Below are positions 8,537 to 17,387 of a stretch of DNA of 64,000 nucleotides, piece by piece. The notes below the pieces were generated by a model that did no database searches, was not told the origin of the DNA, and worked only from the letters and a program-made list of their open reading frames with translations. Source of the stretch: Alphaproteobacteria bacterium (GTDB taxonomy: Bacteria; Pseudomonadota; Alphaproteobacteria; DSM-16000; Inquilinaceae); assembly GCA_028281925.1 (NCBI GenBank), contig JANQIX010000036.1:55125-119124 (forward strand), written 5' to 3'. How positions within the stretch are numbered: the first letter of the stretch is position 1; every line of letters begins with the position of its first letter. A program made the position numbers and the translations under genes.

Positions 8537-9466
8537 CTAGCTCTTGGTCGGACGCGTCGGCCGGCCGACTTCCGCCAGCACCCAGTCGCGAAACGCGACC
8601 ACGGCGTGCCGGCGCAGCAGGCCTTCGGTGGTCAGGATGTAGTAGGCCGGGTCAATCGGCAGTGACAGAGCGAAGGGCATGACCAGGCGGCCCGCTTCCA
8701 GGTCACCTTGCGCCAGAGCGGTCTGGCTCAACGCCACGCCGGCCCCTTCGATGGCCGCCTGAATGGCATGGTCGGCGAAGCTGAAATGCGGTCCGCGCGT
8801 GGTATCGACGCCATCGACGCCGGCGGCCTTCAGCCACATGCGCCAGTCCGGCCTGGTGCCGACGCCATGAAATTCGGACGAGTCGTCATGCAGCAAGGTG
8901 TGGTGGCGCAGGTCCTCCAGCCTTGTCAGTGGCGGATCACCGGAGATCAGGTGCGGTGAGCACAGCGGCGCCACCGCTTCGTCGAACAGTTTGGTGACCT
9001 CAAGGCCCGGGTAGCGGCCGAAGCCGAAGCGGATCGCGATGTCGACCGGATCGCGGTGTAGATCGACCGGCGTGATGCTGGCCGAGACGCGCACATCGAT
9101 CTCCGGATGCGCGGCGGCGAAGCGTTCCAGGCGCGGGACCAGCCATTTGCTGGCGAAGGATGGGGCGACGCTGACCACCAGGCTGCCGAAGGTGCGTGTC
9201 TGTTCCAGACTGCCGACCGCGTCCGCCAGATGGTCGAATCCCTCACTAGCCCCTGGAAGCAGCAGCTGGCCAGCGTCGGTCAACAGCAGCAGGCGGTTGA
9301 GCCGGCGGAACAGCGGCTGGCCCAGTTCCTCTTCCAGCGCCTTGATCTGGTGGCTGATCGCCGCCGGCGTGACGTGCAGCTCTTCCGCCGCCCGCTTGAA
9401 ACTCAAATGGCGGGCAGCTGCTTCGAAGGCGCGCAGGGCGTTCAGGGAGGGTAGGCGTCGGCGCAT
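8537..9466 (-). CDS. LysR-family regulator, GcvA-like
   Basis: A 309-residue LysR-type regulator. The N-terminal winged HTH reads LNALRAFEAAARHLSFKRAA then ELHVTPAAISHQIKALEEEL, the GcvA-subgroup form. The effector domain contains FASKWLVPRLERF and IRFGFGRYPGLEVTKL, typical of that subgroup. It is the first gene of a leftward set that includes a cyclase relic, the TAXI protein and the permease relic, so it probably once controlled that operon. It starts divergently from the DUF1127 gene at 9620. Confidence 0.88.
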   Translation of the reverse strand: MRRRLPSLNALRAFEAAARHLSFKRAAEELHVTPAAISHQIKALEEELGQPLFRRLNRLLLLTDAGQLLLPGASEGFDHLADAVGSLEQTRTFGSLVVSVAPSFASKWLVPRLERFAAAHPEIDVRVSASITPVDLHRDPVDIAIRFGFGRYPGLEVTKLFDEAVAPLCSPHLISGDPPLTRLEDLRHHTLLHDDSSEFHGVGTRPDWRMWLKAAGVDGVDTTRGPHFSFADHAIQAAIEGAGVALSQTALAQGDLEAGRLVMPFALSLPIDPAYYILTTEGLLRRHAVVAFRDWVLAEVGRPTRPTKS

Positions 9467-9475
9467 GGGTTCAGA

Positions 9476-9488
9476 TTAGAATATCTAA
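9476..9488. promoter_or_regulatory. Short inverted repeat in the LysR/DUF1127 divergent region
   Basis: TTAGA-ATA-TCTAA, a 5-bp perfect inverted repeat with a 3-bp centre and AT-rich flanks, lies 10 bp upstream of the LysR start. The size and T-N11-A-like symmetry fit a LysR half-operator near its own promoter, but the site is short and may be chance. Confidence 0.3.
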
Positions 9489-9619
9489 CGTGCTATTGAG
9501 AATTCGTCGTTTGCAGGCGAGGCAAGTCATGAGGAATTCTTGAGACGGGTTCTACTGTGTGGCGGTTGGACAGGCAAGATCCTCTCATCTGTAACCGTCG
9601 CCTTCGAAGGAAGACGACC

Positions 9620-10057
9620 ATGATCCGCTGGTACCTGAGCAATCCGGAAATGGCCCCTCTGCTGGAAAAGGGGGCGGAGGCCCGGGCTCGCTGCATACGC
9701 GCTGCCCTACGCGGCGGAGCCAGAGGCATAGCGACAGGCACGCGGGCGGCGGCAACGGCTTGCCGGCGCGTGGTAGCGACCGTGGTCCGCAGGATTGCCG
9801 CGTGGCGCCGTCGGCGCCGTACCGCTGCCGCCCTGCAAAGGCTGGACGACCGGACTCTGCGCGACATCGGTGTCGACCGCAGTGAGATCCTGTCGCTCGC
9901 GCGCGAACAATCAGCACCGGAGCCGGGGCGGGTGCCTGAGCGCCGACTGGTTGCTGGGACTGACGACTGGCCGGCCAATGAAAACCGGCGGCGTGTCGTC
10001 TCTCGCGGGCAGCCTGCCTATTGGAGTGGCTACGGCCGGAGGGCGGCGGCGGGATAG
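9620..10057 (+). CDS. DUF1127 (YjiS-like) domain protein, extended
   Basis: A 145-residue basic protein. Residues about 56-95 hold the DUF1127 motif: RRIAAWRRRRRTAAALQRLD followed by DRTLRDIGVDRSEI. Most DUF1127 proteins are about 50 residues; in Agrobacterium such small proteins affect phosphate and carbon metabolism and RNA turnover. Here an Arg/Ala-rich helix precedes the domain and a charged tail follows. AAGGAAG lies just before the ATG. Divergent from the LysR gene. Confidence 0.75.
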   Translation: MIRWYLSNPEMAPLLEKGAEARARCIRAALRGGARGIATGTRAAATACRRVVATVVRRIAAWRRRRRTAAALQRLDDRTLRDIGVDRSEILSLAREQSAPEPGRVPERRLVAGTDDWPANENRRRVVSRGQPAYWSGYGRRAAAG

Positions 10058-10106
10058 GTTTGGCCGTCGGTCGCGTGAGTGACCGTGGCCGTTAGCCGCC
10101 GACCCG

Positions 10107-10955
10107 TTACCACTGTTGTGCCCATCGGGGCGGCGGCAGCTGCCGAGGCTGTAACGGGTTGAAATCGTACAACTCTCGGGCCTGCAGTCCGGCTGCTGTC
10201 AGGGTCGCGGCGAACAGTCGGCCGTCGCGCACGAAGACGAGCCGTTCCCAGGTATCCCAGTCCGCCCACGCGGCGCCGTCGATTGGGATCAAGTCGCCGC
10301 CGGTCTCAAGCCAGACGGCTTCGCAGTAGGGGCCTCCGAAACGCAGGAAGTCGACGTCATCGAGCTGTCGGCAGAGCTTGACGGCATCGTCGGGATCTCG
10401 CTTCTCCCACACCTCACGTTGGCCGATGCGGGCAAAGGTGCGCGGGTCGAAACCGCGTTCGGCCAGCCGCCAGCCATCGCGCAGCATCCGCTGTTCCCAC
10501 GGCGACGTCTTCGCGGCCATGGGCTCAACCTTCAGATGCTTCGCCTTGAACTTGGGATGGGGCGCCAGCGCACAGGTTGCGTCCAACTGCACTCTGCGGT
10601 CCGTCTTGAACACGCCGCCGCCATACCAGCTGCCGATATTGGGCCAGAGGCCCAGCGCCGTGAAATAGGGCGGGCGAGAGACAGCGGTCCACGCGTCGCC
10701 GATGTCGTTGTCGCGACGGCCGGTCCGGCCGTGTTTGGCCGCGAAGTAGAGGAAGTACCGGCCGTCGGGCGAGAGGTCGCATAGGCGCTCGTACACCCGG
10801 CCATGGAACCACTGGCCCGGCGTGAACCGGTCCGACCCGCGGTCCCAATGCACCATCTGCACCCAGCGGCTCGGCCCGCGGCGCAGGATCACGCCGATGG
10901 CCGTGCGGCGCGACAGGAACACCGACAGGCGGCACGTGGGAGATCTGGTCGTCAT
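10107..10955 (-). CDS. Hypothetical protein, cytoplasmic
   Basis: A 282-residue protein without signal or membrane segments. It has repeated strand-like stretches with aromatic residues (PDGRYFLYFAAKHG, NIGSWYGGGVFKTDRRVQ, WDTWERLVFVRDGRLFAA) that hint at a beta-rich, propeller-like repeat fold. No family is recognised. Codon use matches the neighbours and the ATG at 10953-10955 fits. It is isolated between a DUF1127 gene and a PAS protein. The 289 bp upstream (10956-11244) is AT-richer and probably holds promoters for this gene and the PAS gene. Confidence 0.6.
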   Translation of the reverse strand: MTTRSPTCRLSVFLSRRTAIGVILRRGPSRWVQMVHWDRGSDRFTPGQWFHGRVYERLCDLSPDGRYFLYFAAKHGRTGRRDNDIGDAWTAVSRPPYFTALGLWPNIGSWYGGGVFKTDRRVQLDATCALAPHPKFKAKHLKVEPMAAKTSPWEQRMLRDGWRLAERGFDPRTFARIGQREVWEKRDPDDAVKLCRQLDDVDFLRFGGPYCEAVWLETGGDLIPIDGAAWADWDTWERLVFVRDGRLFAATLTAAGLQARELYDFNPLQPRQLPPPRWAQQW

Positions 10956-11244
10956 CGCGGGTGGATCTCTGACAGCCTCATCCGGCCATCGGCTTGGCTG
11001 CTGTCACACCGACCAATTCCTGAGCTCACTAAGAGTTGATGATGGCAAGGCTTGAACCTGGCTGGCAACGCAATATCCGTATGGAGTATGTAAAATTGCC
11101 ATCGGGCGCTGTTAAGGGGTGATTTGGAATTTGTATGTGCAATACCCGTGACTCTGACACGCTATGGTTTGAAATGACTTTGCCCGGCATCGCCCTACAC
11201 CAGAGAACCAAGTTGATGACCTGCATCATGGAGGATACCGTCCC

Positions 11245-11895
11245 TTGGAAAGGGCTTTCCGGGACCACCCTATGACGCTGGATCCTCAAACTTCAGAGCT
11301 TCTCGGACCTCCGGTGGAAGGTTCCTGGACGGCGACAAGCGTTCATAGGACTCTCCTGGATTTCTGGAATACTCATGCTTTAGAGACGGGCTTGGTTCCG
11401 AAGACAGCCGTCGATCCCATCGAATTAAAGTCCGTGCTGCCCAGCCTAATGCTGCTGAAGAGATCCGGCTTGCACGATTGGAAGTTCACCGTTGTGGGTA
11501 CCGGAGTCGTCGGCGCGTATGGCGAAGACTTCAGCGGCACCTCGCTCAGCGAACTCACCTATTCGCCATGCCGAAATGTCTACGAAGGGATGATTAGTGA
11601 GAGCGTGTCGTCCCTGGCGCCCCAGCTATGCATCGGGCGGATGCGGTATCCGGGTCGGGAATTCCTGGATTCCGTGAAGACGGTTTTCCCGGTTTCCGAC
11701 AACGGGTTGGATGTAACGCATTGCCTATTCGGCATATCGATCGAAAACCGGCCGAGACGGATGGTCAAGATCTATGAACCGGTCGCGCCGCTTGAGGCTT
11801 TCGACCATCTGTACCGAATTGGCAGCCGGCATCCGTCGGGCGAAAGCGATACCTGGACAGTGACCTTCGTCGACCATATTCACAGCGTGGCTTGA
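11245..11895 (+). CDS. PAS_5 domain protein
   Basis: A 216-residue protein. The central part matches the PAS_5 family of alphaproteobacteria: LVPKTAVDPIELKSVLPSL, then DWKFTVVGTGVVGAYGEDFS and GTSLSEL. These stand-alone PAS proteins are thought to sense a small ligand or redox state; no output domain is attached. The longest reading starts at TTG 11245, which has GGAGGA at 11230-11235. An ATG at 11272 is possible but has no clear ribosome site. Overall AT content is higher than in the neighbours. Confidence 0.7.
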   Translation: MERAFRDHPMTLDPQTSELLGPPVEGSWTATSVHRTLLDFWNTHALETGLVPKTAVDPIELKSVLPSLMLLKRSGLHDWKFTVVGTGVVGAYGEDFSGTSLSELTYSPCRNVYEGMISESVSSLAPQLCIGRMRYPGREFLDSVKTVFPVSDNGLDVTHCLFGISIENRPRRMVKIYEPVAPLEAFDHLYRIGSRHPSGESDTWTVTFVDHIHSVA

Positions 11896-11926
11896 GCCGT
11901 CCTCTGCGATCATGTGAGATCGCTGA

Positions 11927-13237
11927 CTAAGAAAGCGGCGTCAGCTGACGCGGAGTTGGCTCGTCCGTTCGGCCCTGTTGGACGCGCCTTTTGGTTCCGC
12001 GGGCTTGAGCCAGGTTGGCGGAGAGGCCAACTGTGCGGGCCAATTCTTCGATCCGCAGACGCGCCGTCTCCGGGGCCAGGCGGTCGGCGGCGCGCAAGCC
12101 AGCGTGGCGGGCCCAGACGGCCAGCTTCTTGCTGACCTGATGGGGTTGATAGGCATCCATGTCGCGCGGGCCGGCGTCGCCTTCGATGACGATCGCGCCA
12201 TCGCAGGCCGCGGCCTCAAGCAGATCGCGCCCGGCGGCCGTGCGGGCAAGCACGGCATTGGTTCCCTGATCGGTTGCTTGGTCTTCGGGGGTCGGTGCTC
12301 CGCCGGGCCAGGTGTCCGCAGCGGCTATATCGGCTGCCTCGCCAATGCCGTCGGGGCAGATCTTGCAGCGGAACGGCAGGCCCCAGGCACTCTCGTCCTC
12401 GCCCCACATGTCGAGATAGGTCTTCTCGACTACCCGTCCGTCGGTGGTCTCGATGCGGGTCGGGCCGGGGCAGCCGCGGCCGCGGTAGGAAAAGCGGGTG
12501 ACCTCCGCCTCCGCCAAGCCCAGCGAGGCGAGGAACCGACGCATGGCGACCGGTTCCATGAAGCCGCCGCAGACCGGCGCGAGATGAAGCCGGCACAGGC
12601 GATCGACCCGGTCGTCGAACTGGGCATAGTTGCGCAGCGCGGCCACGTCGCAGGGTTTGCCGATGAAGGCGAAGGGGCGGCCCCGGTCCAGGATCTCGCG
12701 AAAGTCGACCAGCGGCGCCGTGGGCCCATACCGGGATCCGGCGCCGGCCATGACGGCGGCGGCATCGAAGCTCACATGGCGTTCGCCCCAGGTGGGATGT
12801 GCCGTCGACGCCCTGGCGTGCAGAATGAAGTCGACCCTGCGGCTTTCCAGGAGGTAGAGGGCTAACGCGCTCAGGACACCGCCGGTGGAACCCTGGAATC
12901 GCACCTCCGGATCGGCCGCATAGGCGTAGACGATGCGCTGGAAAGGCCCCCAGACGGAATCGACCGTAGTGTCTGCTGTGAGCAGCCGTTCCGGCAGGCC
13001 TTCGACGCGTGTGCCAGGGCAGACCGCGTAGATGTGGTCGACCATCCGATCGTCAAGCTCGCCGCGCACGACGGGCCGCTGGTTGCCCTCCGGCGTCATG
13101 GCCATCGCTATACGCTCGGGCCCGGCCACGCTCTGGCACAGGCCGCAGCCGATGCAGAGGCCGGATTCAGGGATACGATTGAACCGCTCGCGCGGGCTCA
13201 ATGCCGGATTCGATGGCGGGCAAGGTCCGGCTTGCAA
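11927..13237 (-). CDS. FrhB-like iron-sulfur flavoprotein (F420 hydrogenase/dehydrogenase beta family)
   Basis: A 436-residue protein. The N-terminus has a ferredoxin-type CIGCGLC motif (about residue 28). FrhB_N follows with FQGSTGGVLSALALYLLE, and FrhB_C with further Cys: FSYRGRGCPGP and FRCKICPDGIGEAADIA. Family members carry FAD and 4Fe-4S clusters and move electrons from reduced ferredoxin or F420 to varied acceptors; plant HCAR belongs here. The probable start is TTG 13237, immediately after the transporter stop, with GAGG overlapping that stop; the open frame upstream runs antisense-like through the transporter gene. Third gene of the ligase/ACP/PlsC-transporter operon. Confidence 0.8.
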   Translation of the reverse strand: MQAGPCPPSNPALSPRERFNRIPESGLCIGCGLCQSVAGPERIAMAMTPEGNQRPVVRGELDDRMVDHIYAVCPGTRVEGLPERLLTADTTVDSVWGPFQRIVYAYAADPEVRFQGSTGGVLSALALYLLESRRVDFILHARASTAHPTWGERHVSFDAAAVMAGAGSRYGPTAPLVDFREILDRGRPFAFIGKPCDVAALRNYAQFDDRVDRLCRLHLAPVCGGFMEPVAMRRFLASLGLAEAEVTRFSYRGRGCPGPTRIETTDGRVVEKTYLDMWGEDESAWGLPFRCKICPDGIGEAADIAAADTWPGGAPTPEDQATDQGTNAVLARTAAGRDLLEAAACDGAIVIEGDAGPRDMDAYQPHQVSKKLAVWARHAGLRAADRLAPETARLRIEELARTVGLSANLAQARGTKRRVQQGRTDEPTPRQLTPLS

Positions 13238-13239
13238 AG

Positions 13240-14547
13240 CTAGACCTCGGCCCGTCGCGGCGGTTCGCGCACCGTCAGCAGGATCAAACCGCCGGCGATG
13301 ACGAAAATCAGGATCGGGGCGAGGCCGATGCGCTGGCTGCCGGTCCAGGCGGTGACCGTGCCGACGATTGCCGGGCCCATGAATGCCGTGATCTTGCCCG
13401 AGGCCTGATAGAAGCCGAAGGTCTCGCTGACCATGCCCTCGGGCGCCAGGCGGACCATCAGCGAGCGGCTGCCCGACTGCACGGGCCCGACGAAAAGGCC
13501 CAGCGGCAGCGCGAAGACCCAGAGCCATTCCCGGCTTTCTACGAGCAGGAGCGGGATGCCGAAACTGAGCAGCCCCGCAAGCCCGATCAGGATCGTCCGC
13601 CACGGGCCGATACGGTCGTCGACCCAGCCGAAGACCGCAGCACCGACGCCGGCCGTAAGGTTGATGGCGATGCCGAAGATCAGCACCTCGGCCACCGACA
13701 TGCCGAAGGTGCCGGCCATGTAGATGCCGCCGAAGGCGAACAGCGTGTTGAGGCCGTCGTTATAGAGAATCCGGGCGATCAGGAAGCGCAGGATGTTGGC
13801 ATGCTTGCGGCGCACCTCTTTGAAGGTTTCGGCCAGTTGCCGGAGGCCCTCACGCGCGGCGCGGACGATCGGGGTGCCCCTATCGGCGCGGTCCGGCACG
13901 AACAGGAACAGGGGTAGGGCGAAAACCGCAAACCATAGGGCAACGAACGGCCCTACGATGCGGATATGTTCCTGCGTTTCCGGGTCCAATGGGATGATTG
14001 GGGTCTCGGCCTGGACGAACAGCAGCAGCGATGCACCCAGACAGGACAGGCCGCCGGCATAGCCCAGGCCCCAGGCCCAGCCGGACCAGCGGCCGACCCG
14101 CTCTCGCGGCACCAAATGGGCAAGCTGGCTGTCGTAGAACACCAGCGCCAGATGGAACGCGACGTTACCGATGACGACTAGCGCCAATGCCATGATCGCG
14201 TCGGCGGGATCGGGCCGGACGAACCAGAGCAGGGCCGTGGCGGCAACGCAGATGGCAGTGGCCGTGGCGAGCCATGGCTTCAGCCGCCCGCGCCGGTCGG
14301 CTATGGCGCCGGCTACCGGGCTCGCCAGCGCGATGGTGAGGCCCGACACCGACAATGCGTATCCCCACAGAGCCGTACCCTCGGTCGGGGTCTCGGCTAC
14401 TGCCTGCGCGAAATAGGGGCTGAAGACGAAGGTCAGGATGACGGTGGAAAAGCCGTTATTGGCCCAGTCGAAGGTGGCCCAGGACCAGAGCGCTCGGGGG
14501 CCGACCGGCGGGGCGGATCCAGGAGGCAACTGTGGCGTGGCGGTCAC
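13240..14547 (-). CDS. UMF1/Atg22-like MFS transporter
   Basis: A 435-residue polytopic protein. The N-terminus WSWATFDWANNGFSTVILTF is the UMF1 (unknown major facilitator) hallmark, and the family also includes yeast Atg22. Later segments include SPVAGAIADRRGRLKPWL and IARILYNDGLNTLFAFGG. The GTG start at 14545-14547 overlaps the TGA of the upstream acyl-synthetase fusion as GTGA, so translation is coupled, and the FrhB-like gene begins 3 bp after its stop. Coupling to an acyltransferase fusion suggests a lipid-related cargo, as for LplT next to Aas in enterobacteria, but this is a different MFS family. Confidence 0.82.
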   Translation of the reverse strand: MTATPQLPPGSAPPVGPRALWSWATFDWANNGFSTVILTFVFSPYFAQAVAETPTEGTALWGYALSVSGLTIALASPVAGAIADRRGRLKPWLATATAICVAATALLWFVRPDPADAIMALALVVIGNVAFHLALVFYDSQLAHLVPRERVGRWSGWAWGLGYAGGLSCLGASLLLFVQAETPIIPLDPETQEHIRIVGPFVALWFAVFALPLFLFVPDRADRGTPIVRAAREGLRQLAETFKEVRRKHANILRFLIARILYNDGLNTLFAFGGIYMAGTFGMSVAEVLIFGIAINLTAGVGAAVFGWVDDRIGPWRTILIGLAGLLSFGIPLLLVESREWLWVFALPLGLFVGPVQSGSRSLMVRLAPEGMVSETFGFYQASGKITAFMGPAIVGTVTAWTGSQRIGLAPILIFVIAGGLILLTVREPPRRAEV

Positions 14548-17261
14548 TCTGCGCCGTGCCTTGCGGCGAGCGCCGCCACCTCTTGGCGCAGTCCGTCGAC
14601 CATCCGCTCCGCCTCCGTCTCGCCGTCCCCCAGGGCGATCAGCGCCTGCTGCGTCACAGGGGCACCGAAGACGACGCTGACCCGCCCAGGTCTGGGCAGG
14701 CGCCGGCTGCGGGGCCAGGCCTCGCGCGTGCCCTTGATGTGGACGGGAACGAAGGTCGCGTCGGTCCCTGCGACCAGCCGGGCGAGGCCGGGCATGAACC
14801 GCCCCAGTTCGCCATCGCGCGACAGTACGCCTTCGGGAAACCAGACGACCGCGTCGCCCCGGTCGAGCACGCGGCGGGCCAGTCTCAGACTGAACCCGGC
14901 GGTCTGCCCCGGCTCCACCGGGAAGATGTTGGCCGCCCGGCTGAACAACCGCATGATCGCATTGGGGAATAGGTAGGTCGTGGTTCCGGCCCAGTAGACC
15001 CGCCGGGCCTGGCGGATCGGCAGCCCGGCACCGACCGAGAATGCGTCAAGGAAGCTGATGTGGTTCGGGGTCAGCACCGCCGGGCCGGCAGCCGGCACCT
15101 GGTCAGCCCCGCTGCTGCGATGGCGTACCAGCAGTGCCAGGATCAGGCGGTTGAGCAGATAGATGAACCGACCGCCCATGCGCCAGACGGCGCTCCGTGG
15201 TTCGGCCCAGGCCGCCCACTTAGTTGCGGCCGCAGGGGCGCGGTCTTGGCCCTGGGATTTCAGCACATGCTCCAACAGGTCGCGCACGGTCTGGATGCGG
15301 CCGAGATCCTCCTGCTGCAGCACGACGCCGGCACGCTCTTCCAACTCCAGCGACAGGTTCACCCACTCCAGCGAGTCGATGCCGAGATCGCCCTCAAGGT
15401 CGGCCGCCGGTGCGACCGGTTTGTCGGCATAGCGGCGGCTGAGATAGTCCCAGACCGGGGCGACAGCCGGTGCCCGCAGCAGCGCCAGATCGGCCTCAGA
15501 CAGCTCGGCCTTGGTTGGGGCTTGCCGGCCTTCCATCGCCTGGCGATAGAGGTCCGGAAGTTGATGGCGCCGCAGCTTGCCCAGAGGCGTGCGGGGCAGC
15601 GGCTGGCGGGTCAGGGCCACGGCGTGGGGGCGCATATGGGCCGGCAGGCGCTCTGCGACCGTGCGGACTACCGCCTGCGCCGCCTCTGCCACATCCAGCG
15701 CGCCGGCCCGGCGTGCGGCCTGCGCGTCGGGCATCGCCAGGGCTGCAAGCCGGCCATCCAGTTCCAGCACCGCAATCTCGCGGATCACGGGCTCGTCATC
15801 GAAGGCGGCTTCCACGGCTTCGGGATAGACGTTCTTGCCGCCGGCCAGCACGATGCGCTCCGCCCGCCGGCCGGCGATCTGCAGAAAGCCGCGATCATCG
15901 ACCTGGCCGAGATCGGCAGTACGGAACCAGCCGTCTTCGGTAAAGGCGGCGGCCGTCGCGTCCGGCGCCTGATGATATCCGGCGAAGACGTTCGGCCCCT
16001 TCAACAGGATCTCGCCATTGCCGTCGCCGTCCGGGCTTTCGATGCGCAGGTCGACGCCGTTGAGCGGGACGCCGACGGTGGCGATGTCGACCCGCCCCGG
16101 CACATTGAAGGCGACGATCGGACTCGTTTCGGTCAGGCCGTAGCCCGAGAGCAGTTCCCAGCCCAACCCCTCCAGCCCCCAGGCCAGTGCCGGGTCCAGC
16201 TTCGCCCCGCCCGACACCATTAGCCTCAGCCGCGGTGCGATGCGGCGGCGGAATGAGCCGAAGAGCAACCGGCCCGCATGCCATCCCATCCGCCGCCGCA
16301 GCCAGGAGGAGAGGGCGAGCGCACCGCCGAACAGGGCGGCCGGCACGCGTCCGAGCGCCTTCAGCCGGCCCCGCACGGCGTCCATCAGCGCTTCGTAGAG
16401 CCGGGGCACGCCGACCATCACCGTGGTCTCACCCTCTTTGAGCGCGGCCACGATCTGGGGCCCCGTCAGGCCTTCCGGAAAGACGATGGTGATGCCGAGC
16501 GCCAGCGGCGTCAGCGTGCCGACGACAAAGGGATAGACGTGGTAGAGCGGCAGAGGCACCAGTACACGGTCGTCGGCCGTCACCAGGTCGCGCTCGAGCA
16601 GCGCGTGGACGCAGAACGCGACATTGGCGTGCGTCAGCGGCACGCCTTTCGGCCGGCCCGTCGTGCCGGAGGTGTAGAACAGCACGGCGCGGTCGGATGC
16701 GGCGGGCGTCGGCAGGGCCGCCGGCCGGTCGGAAAGCCAGGCGCGCCAGCTTCGCCCCGCATCGCCGTCGCTGTCGGCGTCAAGCAGGCCGAGCGTCAGC
16801 CCCTCGGCAGCGATGATCGGCGCCAAGGGCTCCAGCCGGTCCGTGGAGGCGAAGACACGCCGGCAGCCGCAGTCCTGCAAGGCATAGGCGAGATCGTCAG
16901 GCGCCATGACGGTGTCGAGCGGCACCACCGTTCCGCCCGCCAAAATCACCGCAAGCGCCAGCGCCACCCATTCCGCCCGGCTGGGGCCTAGCAGCGCCAC
17001 CGGCTCCCCCGGCGTCAGACCGTCCGCGATCAGGCCCGCGGCCAGGCGGTCACACTGGGCGCGCAGCTCGGCATAAGACCAAGCCTGGCCGAGACCGACG
17101 GTGATCAGCGCGGGCCGCTCACCACGCGCTGCGAAATCGTCGAACAGCGCCGCCAAGGTTGGTGCGGCAGTGTCTTTCGCGGTGTCGATGCGGGCAGCCG
17201 TCGTGCTGGGCATGCTGTCGGCGCTCGTCGGGGTCGCGCCGGGCAAGAGGGCCAAGCGCAC
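14544..17261 (-). CDS. Fusion: AMP-forming acyl synthetase, acyl carrier domain, PlsC-type acyltransferase
   Basis: A 905-residue protein with three domains. Residues about 35-580 are an ANL adenylating enzyme: P-loop FYTSGTTGRPKG near 190, YGLTETSP, and GWFRTADLG. Residues about 595-670 are an acyl carrier domain with the phosphopantetheine Ser in DLGIDSLEW (near 628). Residues about 700-890 are a 1-acylglycerol-phosphate acyltransferase: NHISFLD, the NHx4D box near 732, and VVWFPEG. It should activate a fatty acid, load it on its own carrier domain and transfer it to a lysophospholipid at the inner membrane. E. coli Aas has the reverse order without the carrier. Start GTG 17261 (AAGGG upstream) or ATG 17213. 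Confidence 0.85.
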   Translation of the reverse strand: MRLALLPGATPTSADSMPSTTAARIDTAKDTAAPTLAALFDDFAARGERPALITVGLGQAWSYAELRAQCDRLAAGLIADGLTPGEPVALLGPSRAEWVALALAVILAGGTVVPLDTVMAPDDLAYALQDCGCRRVFASTDRLEPLAPIIAAEGLTLGLLDADSDGDAGRSWRAWLSDRPAALPTPAASDRAVLFYTSGTTGRPKGVPLTHANVAFCVHALLERDLVTADDRVLVPLPLYHVYPFVVGTLTPLALGITIVFPEGLTGPQIVAALKEGETTVMVGVPRLYEALMDAVRGRLKALGRVPAALFGGALALSSWLRRRMGWHAGRLLFGSFRRRIAPRLRLMVSGGAKLDPALAWGLEGLGWELLSGYGLTETSPIVAFNVPGRVDIATVGVPLNGVDLRIESPDGDGNGEILLKGPNVFAGYHQAPDATAAAFTEDGWFRTADLGQVDDRGFLQIAGRRAERIVLAGGKNVYPEAVEAAFDDEPVIREIAVLELDGRLAALAMPDAQAARRAGALDVAEAAQAVVRTVAERLPAHMRPHAVALTRQPLPRTPLGKLRRHQLPDLYRQAMEGRQAPTKAELSEADLALLRAPAVAPVWDYLSRRYADKPVAPAADLEGDLGIDSLEWVNLSLELEERAGVVLQQEDLGRIQTVRDLLEHVLKSQGQDRAPAAATKWAAWAEPRSAVWRMGGRFIYLLNRLILALLVRHRSSGADQVPAAGPAVLTPNHISFLDAFSVGAGLPIRQARRVYWAGTTTYLFPNAIMRLFSRAANIFPVEPGQTAGFSLRLARRVLDRGDAVVWFPEGVLSRDGELGRFMPGLARLVAGTDATFVPVHIKGTREAWPRSRRLPRPGRVSVVFGAPVTQQALIALGDGETEAERMVDGLRQEVAALAARHGAE

Positions 17262-17387
17262 TCACGGAACCCTTAGACCAGCATCCGCCGATCGGCGCAA
17301 TCCGCCGTCAGTCCACGGGCGACAATATGCATCGTAGCCGGGCGGCGTCGGGGCGCCCCGCTTCCTGCGTGGTGCTTGGCCCTGGTG

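Noticed and set aside
13238..13603. N-terminal extension of the FrhB-like gene
   Set aside because: It is the shifted frame of the MFS gene; composition is shadow-like and a coupled TTG start exists.
15060..16223. 387-residue frame antisense to the ligase fusion
   Set aside because: Shadow of the high-GC coding strand; Arg/Gly/His-rich with no domain.
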